Of a stretch of DNA of 32,745 nucleotides, positions 14,822-23,248 are shown piece after piece. The number at the start of each line of letters is the position of its first letter. Positions within the stretch are counted from its first letter, which is position 1. The notes under the pieces were generated by a model that had not been told where the DNA came from, made no database searches, and saw nothing but the letters and a program-made list of their open reading frames with translations. Location of the stretch: positions 1 to 32,745 of the forward strand of contig JAIEQC010000025.1 in the NCBI GenBank assembly GCA_019748055.1, in the 5' to 3' direction. Source of the DNA: Caulobacteraceae bacterium. Lineage in GTDB: Bacteria; Pseudomonadota; Alphaproteobacteria; Caulobacterales; Caulobacteraceae. Both the position numbers and the translations under genes were made by a program.

Positions 14822-15592
14822 TCACAACAGCCCCAACTGCTTGAAGCTGGCCACGCCCTCGCGGCCGACGATCAGGTGATCGTGGACGGTGATCGACAGG
14901 GCGCGGGCCGCCTCCACGACCAGCTTCGTCATCTCCACGTCGGCGCGCGAGGGCGTCGGGTCGCCAGAGGGGTGGTTGTGGACGATGATCAGGTTCTTGG
15001 AGGACAGCTCCAGCGCGCGGCGCACGACCTCTCGCGGATAGACGGGGGCGTGGTCGACCGTGCCGCGGTTCTGGATCTCGTCGAGGATCAGCTGGTTGCG
15101 GTTGTCGAGATACAGCACCCGGAACTGCTCGCGCGGCTCGTGCTGCAGGGTCAGGCGCACATAGGCCAGAAGCGAGGTCCAGCTGGAGATGACGGTGCGC
15201 CTGTTCGCCTCCTCCTTCGCCACCCGCCGCGCCACCTCGTGCAGGGCCGCCAGGTCCAGCGCCGTCTCGGCCCCCACGCCCTTGGTGCGCCCCTTGGCGT
15301 CCTCGGCCCTCACGGTCATCAGATCCTCGACCGACGCCGCCAGCACCGCCGCCAGCGATCCGAACCGCGCCAGCAGCGCCTTGGCGATCGGCTTCACGTC
15401 CCCCTGCGGCTGGCTCCGGAACAGGAACAGTTCCAAGAGCTCATAGTCCGGCAGATGATGGATCCCCGCCCCTCGCGCCCGCTCCCGCAGCCGCTCGCGG
15501 TGACCGGTGTGGTGGGGCGCCGGCCGCTTCGGTCGCAGCGCGGGAACTTCCGACTCACGCTCGGGAAAAGGAAACACCGTCGCCGTCTGCAT
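14822..15592 (-). CDS. radC: RadC family JAMM/MPN-domain protein
   Basis: A 256-residue protein of the RadC family. A helix-hairpin-helix-like N-terminal region ([37 protein letters not shown]) precedes the MPN domain. The JAMM zinc motif is complete: a Glu in [12 protein letters not shown], then [14 protein letters not shown] with His205, His207 and Asp218. A putative deubiquitinase-like metalloprotease fold is shared with the family, but its biological function is unresolved; the old assignment to DNA repair in E. coli was withdrawn. The start was set at the ATG at 15592. A perfect alphaproteobacterial LexA box lies 40 nt upstream, which points to SOS control. The gene is followed at once by the inverted-repeat element. 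Confidence 0.93.
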   Translation of the reverse strand: MQTATVFPFPERESEVPALRPKRPAPHHTGHRERLRERARGAGIHHLPDYELLELFLFRSQPQGDVKPIAKALLARFGSLAAVLAASVEDLMTVRAEDAKGRTKGVGAETALDLAALHEVARRVAKEEANRRTVISSWTSLLAYVRLTLQHEPREQFRVLYLDNRNQLILDEIQNRGTVDHAPVYPREVVRRALELSSKNLIIVHNHPSGDPTPSRADVEMTKLVVEAARALSITVHDHLIVGREGVASFKQLGLL

Positions 15593-15631
15593 GACCGACC
15601 TCGTTCGAACCCGCCGTCGGTCAAACTGACA

Positions 15632-15646
15632 GAACAAACAAGGAAC
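15632..15646 (-). promoter_or_regulatory. LexA (SOS) box upstream of radC
   Basis: GAACAAACAAGGAAC on the plus strand, i.e. GTTC-N7-GTTC on the radC strand. This is exactly the direct-repeat operator bound by LexA in Caulobacter, Rhizobium and Rhodobacter. It lies 40 nt before the radC ATG, in the 65-nt gap after the M28 peptidase gene. An exact 8-base match in one short gap would be rare by chance. Confidence 0.75.
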
Positions 15647-15657
15647 GTCCAGTCCGG

Positions 15658-17187
15658 TCAGTTTCCGCGTGGCCGGTTCGGGCTGTCCGGAAGCCACTGC
15701 GGCGGCCGGTCGGCGTTCGCGACGGCGTCGACCAGGGCGAACCAGAAGGTGTGGAAGTCCGCCTGGGCCTGAAAGTCGATCGGCGTGGTCACGTCGTCCT
15801 GGGGTGCGTGGTAGCGGCGGCGGTACCAGTCCAGATAGGCGTCGTGGGCCGGGGTGCCATAGTCGAAGCCGAACAGGAAGCTGACCGCCGGAACGCCCTT
15901 CTGCATGAAGGGCCAGTGGTCCGAGCGGCGGATCAGGCCGCGCTCCGGCTCGCGGTCCGGACGCACCTCTATGCCCATGGGTTCGGCGATCTGCCGCACG
16001 GTCTGGCCGAGCGTCGAGTCGTCCAGCGCCAGGGTGGTCAGGATGGTCAACGGGTACAGCGGGCGCAGCTGATCGAGGTTCAGCACGGCGACCGGCGTCG
16101 GCGCGCCGGGGGTGGGGTGGTCGGCCAGCCAGCGGCTGCCCCACAAACCCTTCTCCTCGCCCGTCACGGCCGCGAAGATCACGGGCCGGCGCCAGCCGCG
16201 GCCGGCGCGCTCCTGCGCCAGGGTCGTGAGGGTCGCCACATAGGCCGCGTCGTCGAACGTGCCGTTATACAGGCCGTCGCCGTCCACCGGGGTGCCGTAG
16301 CCGTAGCCGTCCAGGTGGGCGATCAGCAAGACGGGCTGGTCGGCCAGCGCCGGGTCCGTGCCCGGCAGAACGCCCAGCACGTTGGCGGAGGAATAGGACC
16401 TCTCCCGCGTCGCGAACGTCGCCTGCATACGGGCGTTCAGGTCGAAGGAAGGCATGGCCTTGTTCCGGCCGCCCGCCGCCAGCACGGCGGCGCCGTCCTG
16501 ACCCGCGGCGTCGGCCAGAGCCTCGAAGGTGGGCGCGGCCAGGCGCAGGACCGGGATCGTCGGAGCGCCCGGCGTCATTTCAGCGAGGATCACGCTGCGG
16601 GCATAGGCCAGCGGCCAGCGTGGCGGCTCGACCGTGAAGCTCATGTCGTCGACGTTGACGATCGCCACGGCGCCCGCCTCCGTCGCCGCGCGCAGGCGGC
16701 CGCCGCCGGTGGTCTGCCCCTCTCGGCGCGCGCCTAGGCAGACGACGATCTTGCCGGAGACGTCGGTCATGTCCTCCAGTCGGCACCAGCCCCGCCAGAC
16801 CATCGGCGCGTCCAGGCCGGAGGCGAGCCCCCACTGGGGCCCCACCGCAATCTCGTGCAGGAAGCGCAGCGGTCGGCGGGCGCCGTCGTCGTGGACGACC
16901 GTCAGACGGGTGCCTTCAGCCGTCACCTCGACGTCCTTGAAGGCGATGCGCTGCATCCAGCCGCCGTCGTCGCCTGCAGGAGTCAGCTCGGCCGCCATGA
17001 ACTGCGCGGCCACCAGATCGGCGGCGCGGTCATAGCCGGGCGATCCCGTGTCGCGTCCCTCCATGACGTCGGACGACAGGTCCTGGGTCGTCTGCCACCA
17101 CAGGGCCGTCCGGGCGTCCAGCGCCGGGCCTGTCGAGCATCCCGCCAGCGTCGCGGCGACCAGCGCCGGCACCCACAACTTCCGCAT
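15658..17187 (-). CDS. M28 family metallopeptidase, lipoprotein
   Basis: A 509-residue zinc aminopeptidase-like protein. The N-terminus [20 protein letters not shown] carries a lipobox (LAGC), so it is probably anchored to a membrane facing the periplasm. A protease-associated (PA) domain is inserted at about residues 120-260 ([27 protein letters not shown]). The catalytic domain shows [12 protein letters not shown] (His and Asp), [14 protein letters not shown] (bridging Asp), [15 protein letters not shown] (Glu-Glu), VLNLDQLRP, and RYHAPQDD (last His). The zinc and catalytic residues appear complete. The start at 17187 was chosen because GGAGGAC precedes it and it gives a clean lipoprotein signal. 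It follows map by 58 nt on the same strand. Substrate unknown. Confidence 0.9.
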   Translation of the reverse strand: MRKLWVPALVAATLAGCSTGPALDARTALWWQTTQDLSSDVMEGRDTGSPGYDRAADLVAAQFMAAELTPAGDDGGWMQRIAFKDVEVTAEGTRLTVVHDDGARRPLRFLHEIAVGPQWGLASGLDAPMVWRGWCRLEDMTDVSGKIVVCLGARREGQTTGGGRLRAATEAGAVAIVNVDDMSFTVEPPRWPLAYARSVILAEMTPGAPTIPVLRLAAPTFEALADAAGQDGAAVLAAGGRNKAMPSFDLNARMQATFATRERSYSSANVLGVLPGTDPALADQPVLLIAHLDGYGYGTPVDGDGLYNGTFDDAAYVATLTTLAQERAGRGWRRPVIFAAVTGEEKGLWGSRWLADHPTPGAPTPVAVLNLDQLRPLYPLTILTTLALDDSTLGQTVRQIAEPMGIEVRPDREPERGLIRRSDHWPFMQKGVPAVSFLFGFDYGTPAHDAYLDWYRRRYHAPQDDVTTPIDFQAQADFHTFWFALVDAVANADRPPQWLPDSPNRPRGN

Positions 17188-17245
17188 GATCGACGTCCTC
17201 CAGCCCATGCGACGGTGACCCGCCGGGCGGCCGGGCGTCAACCGG

Positions 17246-18067
17246 TCAGAACTTCGGGCGGAACAGACCGGCGGGCGAGGCGGTGAACAGCTCGCAGCCG
17301 TCGGCCGTGACGCCGATGGTGTGCTCGCACTGGGCCGAGAGAGACTTGTCGCGCGTGACCGCGGTCCAGCCGTCGGACAGCACCTTCACGTGCGGCTTGC
17401 CCAGGTTCACCATCGGCTCGACGGTGAAGAACATGCCTTCCTTCAGCACCGCGCCCTCACCGCGCCGGCCATAGTGCAGGACGTTGGGGCTGTCGTGGAA
17501 CAGGCGGCCGATGCCGTGGCCGCAGAAGTCGCGCACGACGGACATGCGGTTCGCCTCGACCACCTGCTGGATCGCATAGCCGATGTCGCCGAACGTGGCG
17601 CCCGGCTTGATGACCGCCAGACCGGCATCCAGCGAGTCGTAGGTGACGTCGATCAGCTTCTTCGCCCGCGTGTTGATCTCGCCTATGGCGTACATGCGGC
17701 TGGAGTCGCCATGCCAGCCGTCGACGATCACGGTGTGGTCGATGTTGACGACGTCTCCCTCCTTCAGAACCTTGTCGCCCGGGATGCCGTGGCAGACGAC
17801 ATGGTTGATCGAGGTGCAGACGGTCTTTTCATAGCCCTTGTAGCCCAGGCAGGCCGGCAGGGCGCCGTGGTCCAGGGTGAACTCCCGGATGCGGTCGTCG
17901 ATCTCCTGCGTGGTGACGCCGGGGACCGCGAACTCGGTGATCATGTCCAGCGCCTGCGCCACCAGCCGGCCGGCCGCGCGCATGCCCTCGAACGCCTCCG
18001 CGTCGTGGACGCGGATCTCGTGGGTGCGGACCAGGACGTCCTCGTCCAGCTCGGGAGTTTCGTACAT
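17246..18067 (-). CDS. map: Type I methionine aminopeptidase
   Basis: Removes the initiator Met from nascent proteins in the cytosol; 273 residues. All five metal ligands are present with exactly the E. coli spacing: Asp110, Asp121, His184, Glu217 and Glu248 (E. coli 97, 108, 171, 204, 235). The substrate His93 is in CHGIPG. Signature segments are VNIDHTVIVDGWHGDSSRM, FCGHGIGRLFHDSP, FFTVEPM and QCEHTIGVT. The N-terminus is about 13 residues longer than in E. coli. The ATG at 18067 faces cinA across an 87-nt divergent gap. It heads the minus-strand run leading to the M28 peptidase. Confidence 0.97.
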   Translation of the reverse strand: MYETPELDEDVLVRTHEIRVHDAEAFEGMRAAGRLVAQALDMITEFAVPGVTTQEIDDRIREFTLDHGALPACLGYKGYEKTVCTSINHVVCHGIPGDKVLKEGDVVNIDHTVIVDGWHGDSSRMYAIGEINTRAKKLIDVTYDSLDAGLAVIKPGATFGDIGYAIQQVVEANRMSVVRDFCGHGIGRLFHDSPNVLHYGRRGEGAVLKEGMFFTVEPMVNLGKPHVKVLSDGWTAVTRDKSLSAQCEHTIGVTADGCELFTASPAGLFRPKF

Positions 18068-18120
18068 TCAGGCGATCTTCGTCAGGTCGGCAGAGGGGTG
18101 CAGGTGGTCACGATAGCACA

Positions 18121-18148
18121 TTCCCGCAACCGCGGGATCGGCTAGAGA
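18121..18148 (+). promoter_or_regulatory. Possible promoter placing cinA as a leaderless or near-leaderless gene
   Basis: GCTAGAGA (18141-18148) is a fair match to the Caulobacter -10 GCTANAWC; a weak -35 (TTCCCGC, 18121-18127) lies 13 nt upstream. Transcription would start at or within a few bases of the ATG at 18155. Confidence 0.35.
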
Positions 18149-18154
18149 GGCGCC

Positions 18155-18907
18155 ATGACGACGCCCTCCCCCACCGCCGCCGTCCTGGTCATCGGCGACG
18201 AGGTCCTGTCCGGTCGGACGCAGGACACCAACACCAACACGATCGCGCGCTTTCTGTCGGCCTTGGGGATCGACCTGATCGAGGCGCGGGTGATCGGGGA
18301 CGACGTCGAGCGGATCGTCGCCGTGCTGAACGAGCTGCGTGCGGCCTACGACTACGTCTTCACGACGGGAGGCATCGGCCCGACGCATGACGACATGACG
18401 GCGGACGCGGTGGCGCAGGCGTTCGGGGTGGCCCTGCCCGAACATCCGGAGGCGCTCGCGATCCTATCGCGCCGCTATGGCGCGGACTTCAACACCGCGC
18501 GGCGACGCATGGCGCGCATTCCCGACGGCGGCAGCCTGATCGCCAATCCGGTGACTGACGCGCCGGGGTTTCAGATCGGCAACGTCTTCGTCATGGCCGG
18601 CGTGCCCAAGATCATGACGGCCATGCTGGAGGACGTGGCCCCGCGCCTGCGGACCGGGGCGGTGGTGCATTCGCGCACCCTGCGCGTCACCGGCGTCGGC
18701 GAGGGCTCCGTGGCGGACATTCTGTCGGCCGCCGCGCGGGCGAACCGCGAGCTGAGCTTCGGCAGCTATCCGTTCGGCCACGGCTCGGTGGGAGAGATCG
18801 GGACCAATCTGGTGGTGCGCGGACGGGAAGAGGCCGCCGTCGATGCGGCGGCCTCCGGTCTCCAGTCCGAACTGGCGGCGGCGGGGATCAAGGCGACCCC
18901 CGCCTGA
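18155..18907 (+). CDS. CinA-type molybdopterin-binding-fold protein (short form)
   Basis: A 250-residue protein consisting of the N-terminal MoCF_biosynth domain of the CinA family. VLVIGDEVLSGRTQDTNT opens the fold. TGGIGPTHDDMT (residues 71-82) is the conserved nucleotide/pyrophosphate loop. ARIPDGGSLIANPVTDAPGF and VFVMAGVPKIM follow. The C-terminal nicotinamide-nucleotide amidohydrolase domain found in full-length CinA (about 400 residues) is absent. In some bacteria this domain has ADP-ribose or FAD pyrophosphatase activity; the role here is not certain. The gene is divergent from map and converges on the helicase gene with a 4-nt gap and no visible terminator. Confidence 0.9.
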   Translation: MTTPSPTAAVLVIGDEVLSGRTQDTNTNTIARFLSALGIDLIEARVIGDDVERIVAVLNELRAAYDYVFTTGGIGPTHDDMTADAVAQAFGVALPEHPEALAILSRRYGADFNTARRRMARIPDGGSLIANPVTDAPGFQIGNVFVMAGVPKIMTAMLEDVAPRLRTGAVVHSRTLRVTGVGEGSVADILSAAARANRELSFGSYPFGHGSVGEIGTNLVVRGREEAAVDAAASGLQSELAAAGIKATPA

Positions 18908-18911
18908 GGCC

Positions 18912-20405
18912 TCAGCCCGCCTTCTGACCGACGTGGCCCTTGCCGCCGTTGGACGGGCGGCGACGGCGCGGGCGGCGCTTCAGTTCGCCCTCGGGCTTGG
19001 GCGACGGCGTCGTGCGTTCGCCGGCCATGGGGTCATAGGTCTTCACCGCCGCAGGGCGATCGCCGTGATGGGTGCGGTCGCGCTGGCCGCCCGGCTTGCG
19101 CGCGCGGTGCGGCTGTCCGCCGCCCTCGGGGCGTTCGCCCTGTCGACGGTTGCGGCCACGTCCGCCGCGGCCCTGCTGCTCCTGACGCTCCGACACGCCC
19201 GCGGAGTCGATGCTGGCCTTCTTGCCCACGCCGGCGGCCATGATGGTCGCGTCCAGCTGGGCCAGTTGCTTGTCGTTGCGGCGATCGATCGCCGGGATCT
19301 TCTGGCGGGTGGTCTTCTCCACGTCGCGCAGCAGCTTCATCTCGTCGCCGGCGACGAAGCTGATGGCCGTGCCGTCCTTGCCCGCGCGGGCCGTGCGGCC
19401 GATGCGGTGGACGTAGCTTTCCGGCACGTGCGGCAGCTCGAAATTGACGACGTGGGTCACCTTGTCGACGTCGATGCCCCGCGCGGCGATGTCGGTGGCG
19501 ACCAGCACGCGCAGCTTACCGTCCTTGAAGGCCTGAAGCGCGCGCTCACGCTGCGGCTGGCTCTTGTTGCCGTGGATGGCGCCGGCCTCGACGCCGCCGG
19601 CCTCGAGATAGGCCGCGACCTTGTCGGCGCCGTGCTTGGTCTTGGTGAAGACCAGGCAGCGCGTATAGGCCGGGTCGCTGAACAGCTCGGTCAGCAGGGC
19701 GCGCTTGCGGCCCTGTTCGACCCAGATCACCGACTGCTTGATGCGCTCGACGGTCGTCGCCTGGGGCGTCACCTGGACCTTGACCGGGTCCTTCAGCAGC
19801 TCGCCGGCCAGCTTGCCGATCTCCGACGGCATGGTGGCCGAGAAGAACAGGTTCTGGCGCCGCGCCGGCAGTTTGGCGGTGATCTGGCGGATGGGCTTGA
19901 TGAAGCCGAGGTCCAGCATCTGGTCGGCCTCGTCCAGCACAAAGATCTCGGTGGCCGACAGGTCGATGTTGCGCTGCTGGATATGGTCCAGCAGGCGGCC
20001 CGGCGCGGCGACCAGAACGTCCAGACCCTGCTGCAGGGCGCGTTCCTGCGCGCCGTACTTCACGCCGCCGAACACCACGGCGACGCGGAAACCCAGGTTC
20101 TTACCGTAGGTCTTGAAGCTCTCGGCGATCTGGGTCGCCAGCTCACGCGTGGGCGACAGCACCAAGCAGCGCGTCGTGCGCGGCACGGGCGGCGTCCGGT
20201 TGGCGGCCAGGCGGTGCAGGATCGGCAGGGCGAAGGCGGCAGTCTTGCCGGTGCCCGTCTGGGCGATGCCCAGCAGGTCCTTGCCGGCCATCACGTCGGG
20301 GATGGCCTTGGTCTGGATCGGGGTGGGCGTCTCATAGCCCGCGGCCTTCAGCGCGCCCAGCAGCTGGGGGTTCAGGCCGAAGGTCTCGAAAGTGGATTGC
20401 GTCAC
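18912..20405 (-). CDS. DEAD-box ATP-dependent RNA helicase (RhlE-like)
   Basis: A 497-residue RNA helicase that remodels RNA, typically in ribosome assembly, mRNA decay and cold adaptation. The motifs occur in order: FxxFGL and the Q motif TPIQTKAIP, motif I AQTGTGKT, Ia PTRELATQ, Ib with APGRLLDH, motif II DEADQML, motif III SATMPSE. The second RecA domain has FTKTKHGADKV, VATDIAARGIDV and HRIGRTARAG. A basic C-terminal tail rich in Gly, Arg and Pro (GRGGRGRNRRQGE, RRPRRRRPSNGG) is typical of the RhlE group and helps hold RNA. The start was placed at a GTG (20405), giving the family-typical N-terminus TQSTFETFGL; an upstream ATG at 20456 would add 17 untypical residues. The gene has a long leader. 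Confidence 0.93.
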   Translation of the reverse strand: MTQSTFETFGLNPQLLGALKAAGYETPTPIQTKAIPDVMAGKDLLGIAQTGTGKTAAFALPILHRLAANRTPPVPRTTRCLVLSPTRELATQIAESFKTYGKNLGFRVAVVFGGVKYGAQERALQQGLDVLVAAPGRLLDHIQQRNIDLSATEIFVLDEADQMLDLGFIKPIRQITAKLPARRQNLFFSATMPSEIGKLAGELLKDPVKVQVTPQATTVERIKQSVIWVEQGRKRALLTELFSDPAYTRCLVFTKTKHGADKVAAYLEAGGVEAGAIHGNKSQPQRERALQAFKDGKLRVLVATDIAARGIDVDKVTHVVNFELPHVPESYVHRIGRTARAGKDGTAISFVAGDEMKLLRDVEKTTRQKIPAIDRRNDKQLAQLDATIMAAGVGKKASIDSAGVSERQEQQGRGGRGRNRRQGERPEGGGQPHRARKPGGQRDRTHHGDRPAAVKTYDPMAGERTTPSPKPEGELKRRPRRRRPSNGGKGHVGQKAG

Positions 20406-20611
20406 GTGGCGTCTTTCATGTGCGAAGACGCGCGCGGCCGAACATCTGTCGGGCATCGACGCACGCCTTCGGGCCCCTGCGGGCCTTCAGTGCGGGCGTC
20501 GCCCCGCGTGTCGTGGCGACGAATGATCTTGAGGAACCGGCCGCTGCTACGGAAAAGCCCGGCAAGCGGGCCCACACGCGCCGGAGCGCCGGTCGTCGCG
20601 ATGATGCGACG
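20406..20611 (-). promoter_or_regulatory. Long structured 5' leader of the RNA helicase gene
   Basis: If transcription starts from the promoter-like sequence at 20619-20646, the helicase mRNA has a leader of about 205 nt. It opens with a perfect 6-bp hairpin, CGTCGC (20611-20606) and GCGACG (20599-20594). Several GC-rich palindromes follow (for example GGCCC and GGGCC around 20470). The helicase GTG lacks a good Shine-Dalgarno sequence. No known riboswitch fold was recognised. The remaining part of the 367-nt gap, 20647-20772, holds the TonB-receptor leader with the ribosome binding site GGGAGAGGG. Confidence 0.4.
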
Positions 20612-20618
20612 CGGGAGC

Positions 20619-20646
20619 AGATGGGCGTGCAATGCGGCCAAGTCAA
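20619..20646 (-). promoter_or_regulatory. Putative promoter of the RNA helicase gene
   Basis: On the minus strand TTGACTT (20646-20640) and GCCCATCT (20626-20619) are 13 nt apart. The -35 is strong and the -10 is a partial match to GCTANAWC. Confidence 0.45.
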
Positions 20647-20772
20647 GGCGCGGCGGTGGTTTGGCCCCGCTTCCGCCCCGAACCTTTCGGCGAATTCATG
20701 CAGATGTCCGCCTTGTAACTGGAGGCCGGAGGCGGCTCGGTTCACTCAGACGATCGACAGGGAGAGGGACCC

Positions 20773-22821
20773 ATGAAGATCGTTCTGACCGCCGGCGCCG
20801 CCGTCTGCGCGCTTCTGGCCGGCGCGGCGCAGGCGCAGGTCATCCAGACGCCGACGGCCGATCCGTCGTCGGCCGCCGACCAGACCGGCGTGCTGGTCTT
20901 CACCCCCGATTTCTTCGCCGACGCGCGGCCGCGCACCGCGCTCGACATGATCGCCCGCCTGCCCGGCTTCGCCTTCAATCCGGGGGATCAGGGCACACGA
21001 GGATTCGCCGGCGCGGCCGGCAACGTGCTGATCGACGGCGATCGGCCCGCCAGCAAGTCCGACGGCTTGGAAGGCGTGCTGCGCCGCATTTCGGCAGACA
21101 GCGTGGAGCGGATCGAGCTGATCCGCGGCGGCGCGCCCGGCATCGACATGCAGGGTCAGACCGTGGTCGCCAACGTGGTTCTGAAGCGCACGGTGACCAC
21201 CGAGCGCGTGCTGGAAACCAACGCCTATTTCTATCCGGACGGCTACGTCGGTCCGATCCTGGCCGGCCAGTGGTCGCGCCGCGAAGGTGAGAACCAGACC
21301 GAGGCCAGCTTCTCGACCACCACCGACCGCACCGACGGCACCTCCGACGGCTTCCGCCGCCGCTACGACACTTCGGGCGCCCTGATCCAGGACGCGGACC
21401 TGGTGCTGTGGGACCGGTTCCGCAACGCGCGGGTCACCGGCGGCCTGCAACGCACCGTCGGTGGGGGCCGGCTGCGGGTGAACGGTCTGCTGAACTGGCA
21501 GAACAACGAAAATGAGCAGGATCTGCTGATCCGTTCCGGCCCCGGCGCCGACAGTTTCAACGTCGAGGAAAACTCCGAGGTGGAGGGCGAGTTCGGGGTG
21601 AACTGGTCGAGGGACCTCAGCCCGCGCACCTCGATCGAGTTGACCGCGCTTCAGCGATATGAGGTCGAGGATTACGTCGGCGATTCCGCTTCGGCGGGTC
21701 AGACCTCGACCTTCACGGCCGATGCGACCGGCGGCGAGTCCATCGCGCGCGGCGTGTTCCGTTTCCGCCCGAACGACCGGTGGGCCTACGAAACCGGGGG
21801 CGAGGTCGCCTACAACTTCCTCGATTCCGACACGGCCTATTCCGAGAACGGTGTGCCGGTGCCGTTGGGCAACTCGTCGGTCAAGGTCGAGGAACTGCGC
21901 GGCGAGGTCTTCGGTCAGGCGACGTGGCGCCCCTCCGACCGCTGGACCGTCGAGGCGGGCATGCGCGTCGAGGTGTCGGAGATCAGTCAGTCCGGCGACA
22001 GCGACCTGTCCAAATCCTTCGTCTATCCCAAGCCCCGGGTGCAGGCGACGTTCACTCCGGCGCCGGGACATCAATTCCGGGTCCGCGTCGAGCGGGAGGT
22101 GGGCCAGCTGGACTTCGGCGACTTCGTCGCCTCGGCCGACATCGACATCGGCCAGGTCGAGGCGGGCAATCCGGATCTGGAGCCGCACAAGGCCTGGATC
22201 TTCGAAGGCGTCTATGAGCGGCGCTTCTGGGACCAGGGCGTCTTCGACGTCACCTACATGCATGCCGAGGTCGAAGACGTGGTCGACGTCATTCCGCTGA
22301 CCGGCGGGTTCGAAGGCGTCGGCAACATCGGCGACGGGGTGCAGGACTTCTTCCAGCTCAGGCTGACCCTGCCGACCGATCGGCTCGGCATCCCCGGCGG
22401 GCGCCTGATCGCGCGGGGCAGCTGGTCGTGGTCCGAGGTCACCGACCCCCTGACCGGCGAACCTCGCCGCTTCCAAGGCAACCAGTATTTCGGCTGCGGC
22501 GTCGACTTCAACCAGGACCTGGCCGGCGGCCGCTGGTCGTGGGGCCTTCAGCACGGATGCAATATCGACCGCGGCAGGGTCTTCCGCATTAGAGAGGTGC
22601 GCGAGGGCTATGCCGAGCCGTTCGTGACCATCTGGGGCCAGTGGAAGCCCGACGATCGCACCACGCTGAGGGTGGACCTCGGAAATGCGACCGACCGCGC
22701 CATCGGCTATGATCGCGACATCTATGCGGGGCCGCGCGACGTCAGTCCCGTCGCCTTCCGCGAGGTGCGCCGCACGCAGATGAGCCCCTGGCTGTTCGTC
22801 CAGCTGCGACGAACGTTCTGA
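20773..22821 (+). CDS. TonB-dependent outer-membrane receptor
   Basis: A 682-residue outer-membrane transporter driven by TonB. It has a signal peptide (MKIVLTAGAAVCALLAGAAQA, cleavage near residue 21). The plug domain spans about residues 45-150: ALDMIARLPGFAFN, RGFAGAAGNVLIDGDRP, LRRISADSVERIELIRGGAPG and VANVVLKR. A long beta-barrel of alternating aromatic strands follows, ending in the outer-membrane Phe (QLRRTF). No clear TonB box is visible between the signal and the plug. GGGAGAGGG precedes the ATG. The ligand is unknown. Caulobacteraceae carry many such receptors, often for plant saccharides, metals or siderophores; no adjacent gene hints at the cargo. A large antisense frame is a codon-bias shadow. 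Confidence 0.92.
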   Translation: MKIVLTAGAAVCALLAGAAQAQVIQTPTADPSSAADQTGVLVFTPDFFADARPRTALDMIARLPGFAFNPGDQGTRGFAGAAGNVLIDGDRPASKSDGLEGVLRRISADSVERIELIRGGAPGIDMQGQTVVANVVLKRTVTTERVLETNAYFYPDGYVGPILAGQWSRREGENQTEASFSTTTDRTDGTSDGFRRRYDTSGALIQDADLVLWDRFRNARVTGGLQRTVGGGRLRVNGLLNWQNNENEQDLLIRSGPGADSFNVEENSEVEGEFGVNWSRDLSPRTSIELTALQRYEVEDYVGDSASAGQTSTFTADATGGESIARGVFRFRPNDRWAYETGGEVAYNFLDSDTAYSENGVPVPLGNSSVKVEELRGEVFGQATWRPSDRWTVEAGMRVEVSEISQSGDSDLSKSFVYPKPRVQATFTPAPGHQFRVRVEREVGQLDFGDFVASADIDIGQVEAGNPDLEPHKAWIFEGVYERRFWDQGVFDVTYMHAEVEDVVDVIPLTGGFEGVGNIGDGVQDFFQLRLTLPTDRLGIPGGRLIARGSWSWSEVTDPLTGEPRRFQGNQYFGCGVDFNQDLAGGRWSWGLQHGCNIDRGRVFRIREVREGYAEPFVTIWGQWKPDDRTTLRVDLGNATDRAIGYDRDIYAGPRDVSPVAFREVRRTQMSPWLFVQLRRTF

Positions 22822-22838
22822 CGCGAGGCCGCGACGGC

Positions 22839-22866
22839 TTGACCCCGGCACGGGCGGCGCCTAGCT
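22839..22866 (+). promoter_or_regulatory. Putative promoter of grxD
   Basis: TTGACCC (22839-22845) and GCCTAGCT (22859-22866) are spaced by 13 nt, a good fit to the Caulobacter-type housekeeping promoter. It lies in the 73-nt gap after the TonB receptor gene. Confidence 0.45.
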
Positions 22867-22894
22867 GACGGACGAACTCCGAAAGGCCCCGCCC

Positions 22895-23242
22895 GTGACC
22901 GACGCCGCTTCCGATCCCGTCCGCGACTTCATCGCCAAGACCGTGGCGGACCACGACGTGGTGCTGTTCATGAAGGGCTCGCCGGACCAGCCGCGCTGCG
23001 GCTTCTCGGCCCAGGCGGTGCAGATCCTGGATCACGTCGGCGCGCCGTTCGTGGGCGTGGACGTGCTGCAGAGCGACGAGCTGCGCGAGGGGATCAAGGT
23101 CTTCACCGACTGGCCGACCATCCCCCAGCTGTACGTGAAGGGCGAGTTCGTCGGCGGGTCGGACATCGTGCGCGAGATGTTCCAGGCCGGCGAGCTGCAG
23201 GCCCTGATGTCCGAGAAGGGCGTGCCCCTGGGCGAGGCCTGA
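22895..23242 (+). CDS. grxD: Monothiol glutaredoxin (CGFS type, Grx4)
   Basis: A 115-residue cytosolic protein that assembles and transfers [2Fe-2S] clusters with glutathione and BolA. The active site is RCGFSAQ with Cys35. Upstream VVLFMKGSPDQP and downstream DVLQSDELREGIK are typical; WPTIPQLYVKGEFVGGSDI contains the cis-Pro and the glutathione-binding Gly-Gly. It begins with a GTG at 22895, with GAAAGG 9 nt upstream. In many alphaproteobacteria it adjoins bolA; here bolA is at 12877. The thioesterase gene follows after 6 nt. Confidence 0.96.
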   Translation: MTDAASDPVRDFIAKTVADHDVVLFMKGSPDQPRCGFSAQAVQILDHVGAPFVGVDVLQSDELREGIKVFTDWPTIPQLYVKGEFVGGSDIVREMFQAGELQALMSEKGVPLGEA

Positions 23243-23248
23243 CGCCGG

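Noticed and set aside
14822..16144. Longer radC frame starting at 16144
   Set aside because: The added 184 residues are antisense-type composition inside the M28 gene on a different frame. The start at 15592, just after the SOS box, gives the normal family length.
20402..20641. 79-codon leader frame whose TGA overlaps the helicase GTG start
   Set aside because: Its TTG start lies upstream of the predicted transcription start and has no SD; the composition is Arg/Pro-rich as in random GC-rich DNA.
18843..21290. 815-codon plus-strand frame over the helicase and the start of the TonB receptor
   Set aside because: It crosses an antisense helicase, the intergenic leader and an out-of-frame part of the receptor; no domain and low-complexity composition.
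20746..22851. Open frame of 701 codons antisense to the TonB receptor
   Set aside because: A shadow caused by third-position GC bias; the plus-strand gene has signal peptide, plug domain and terminal Phe.
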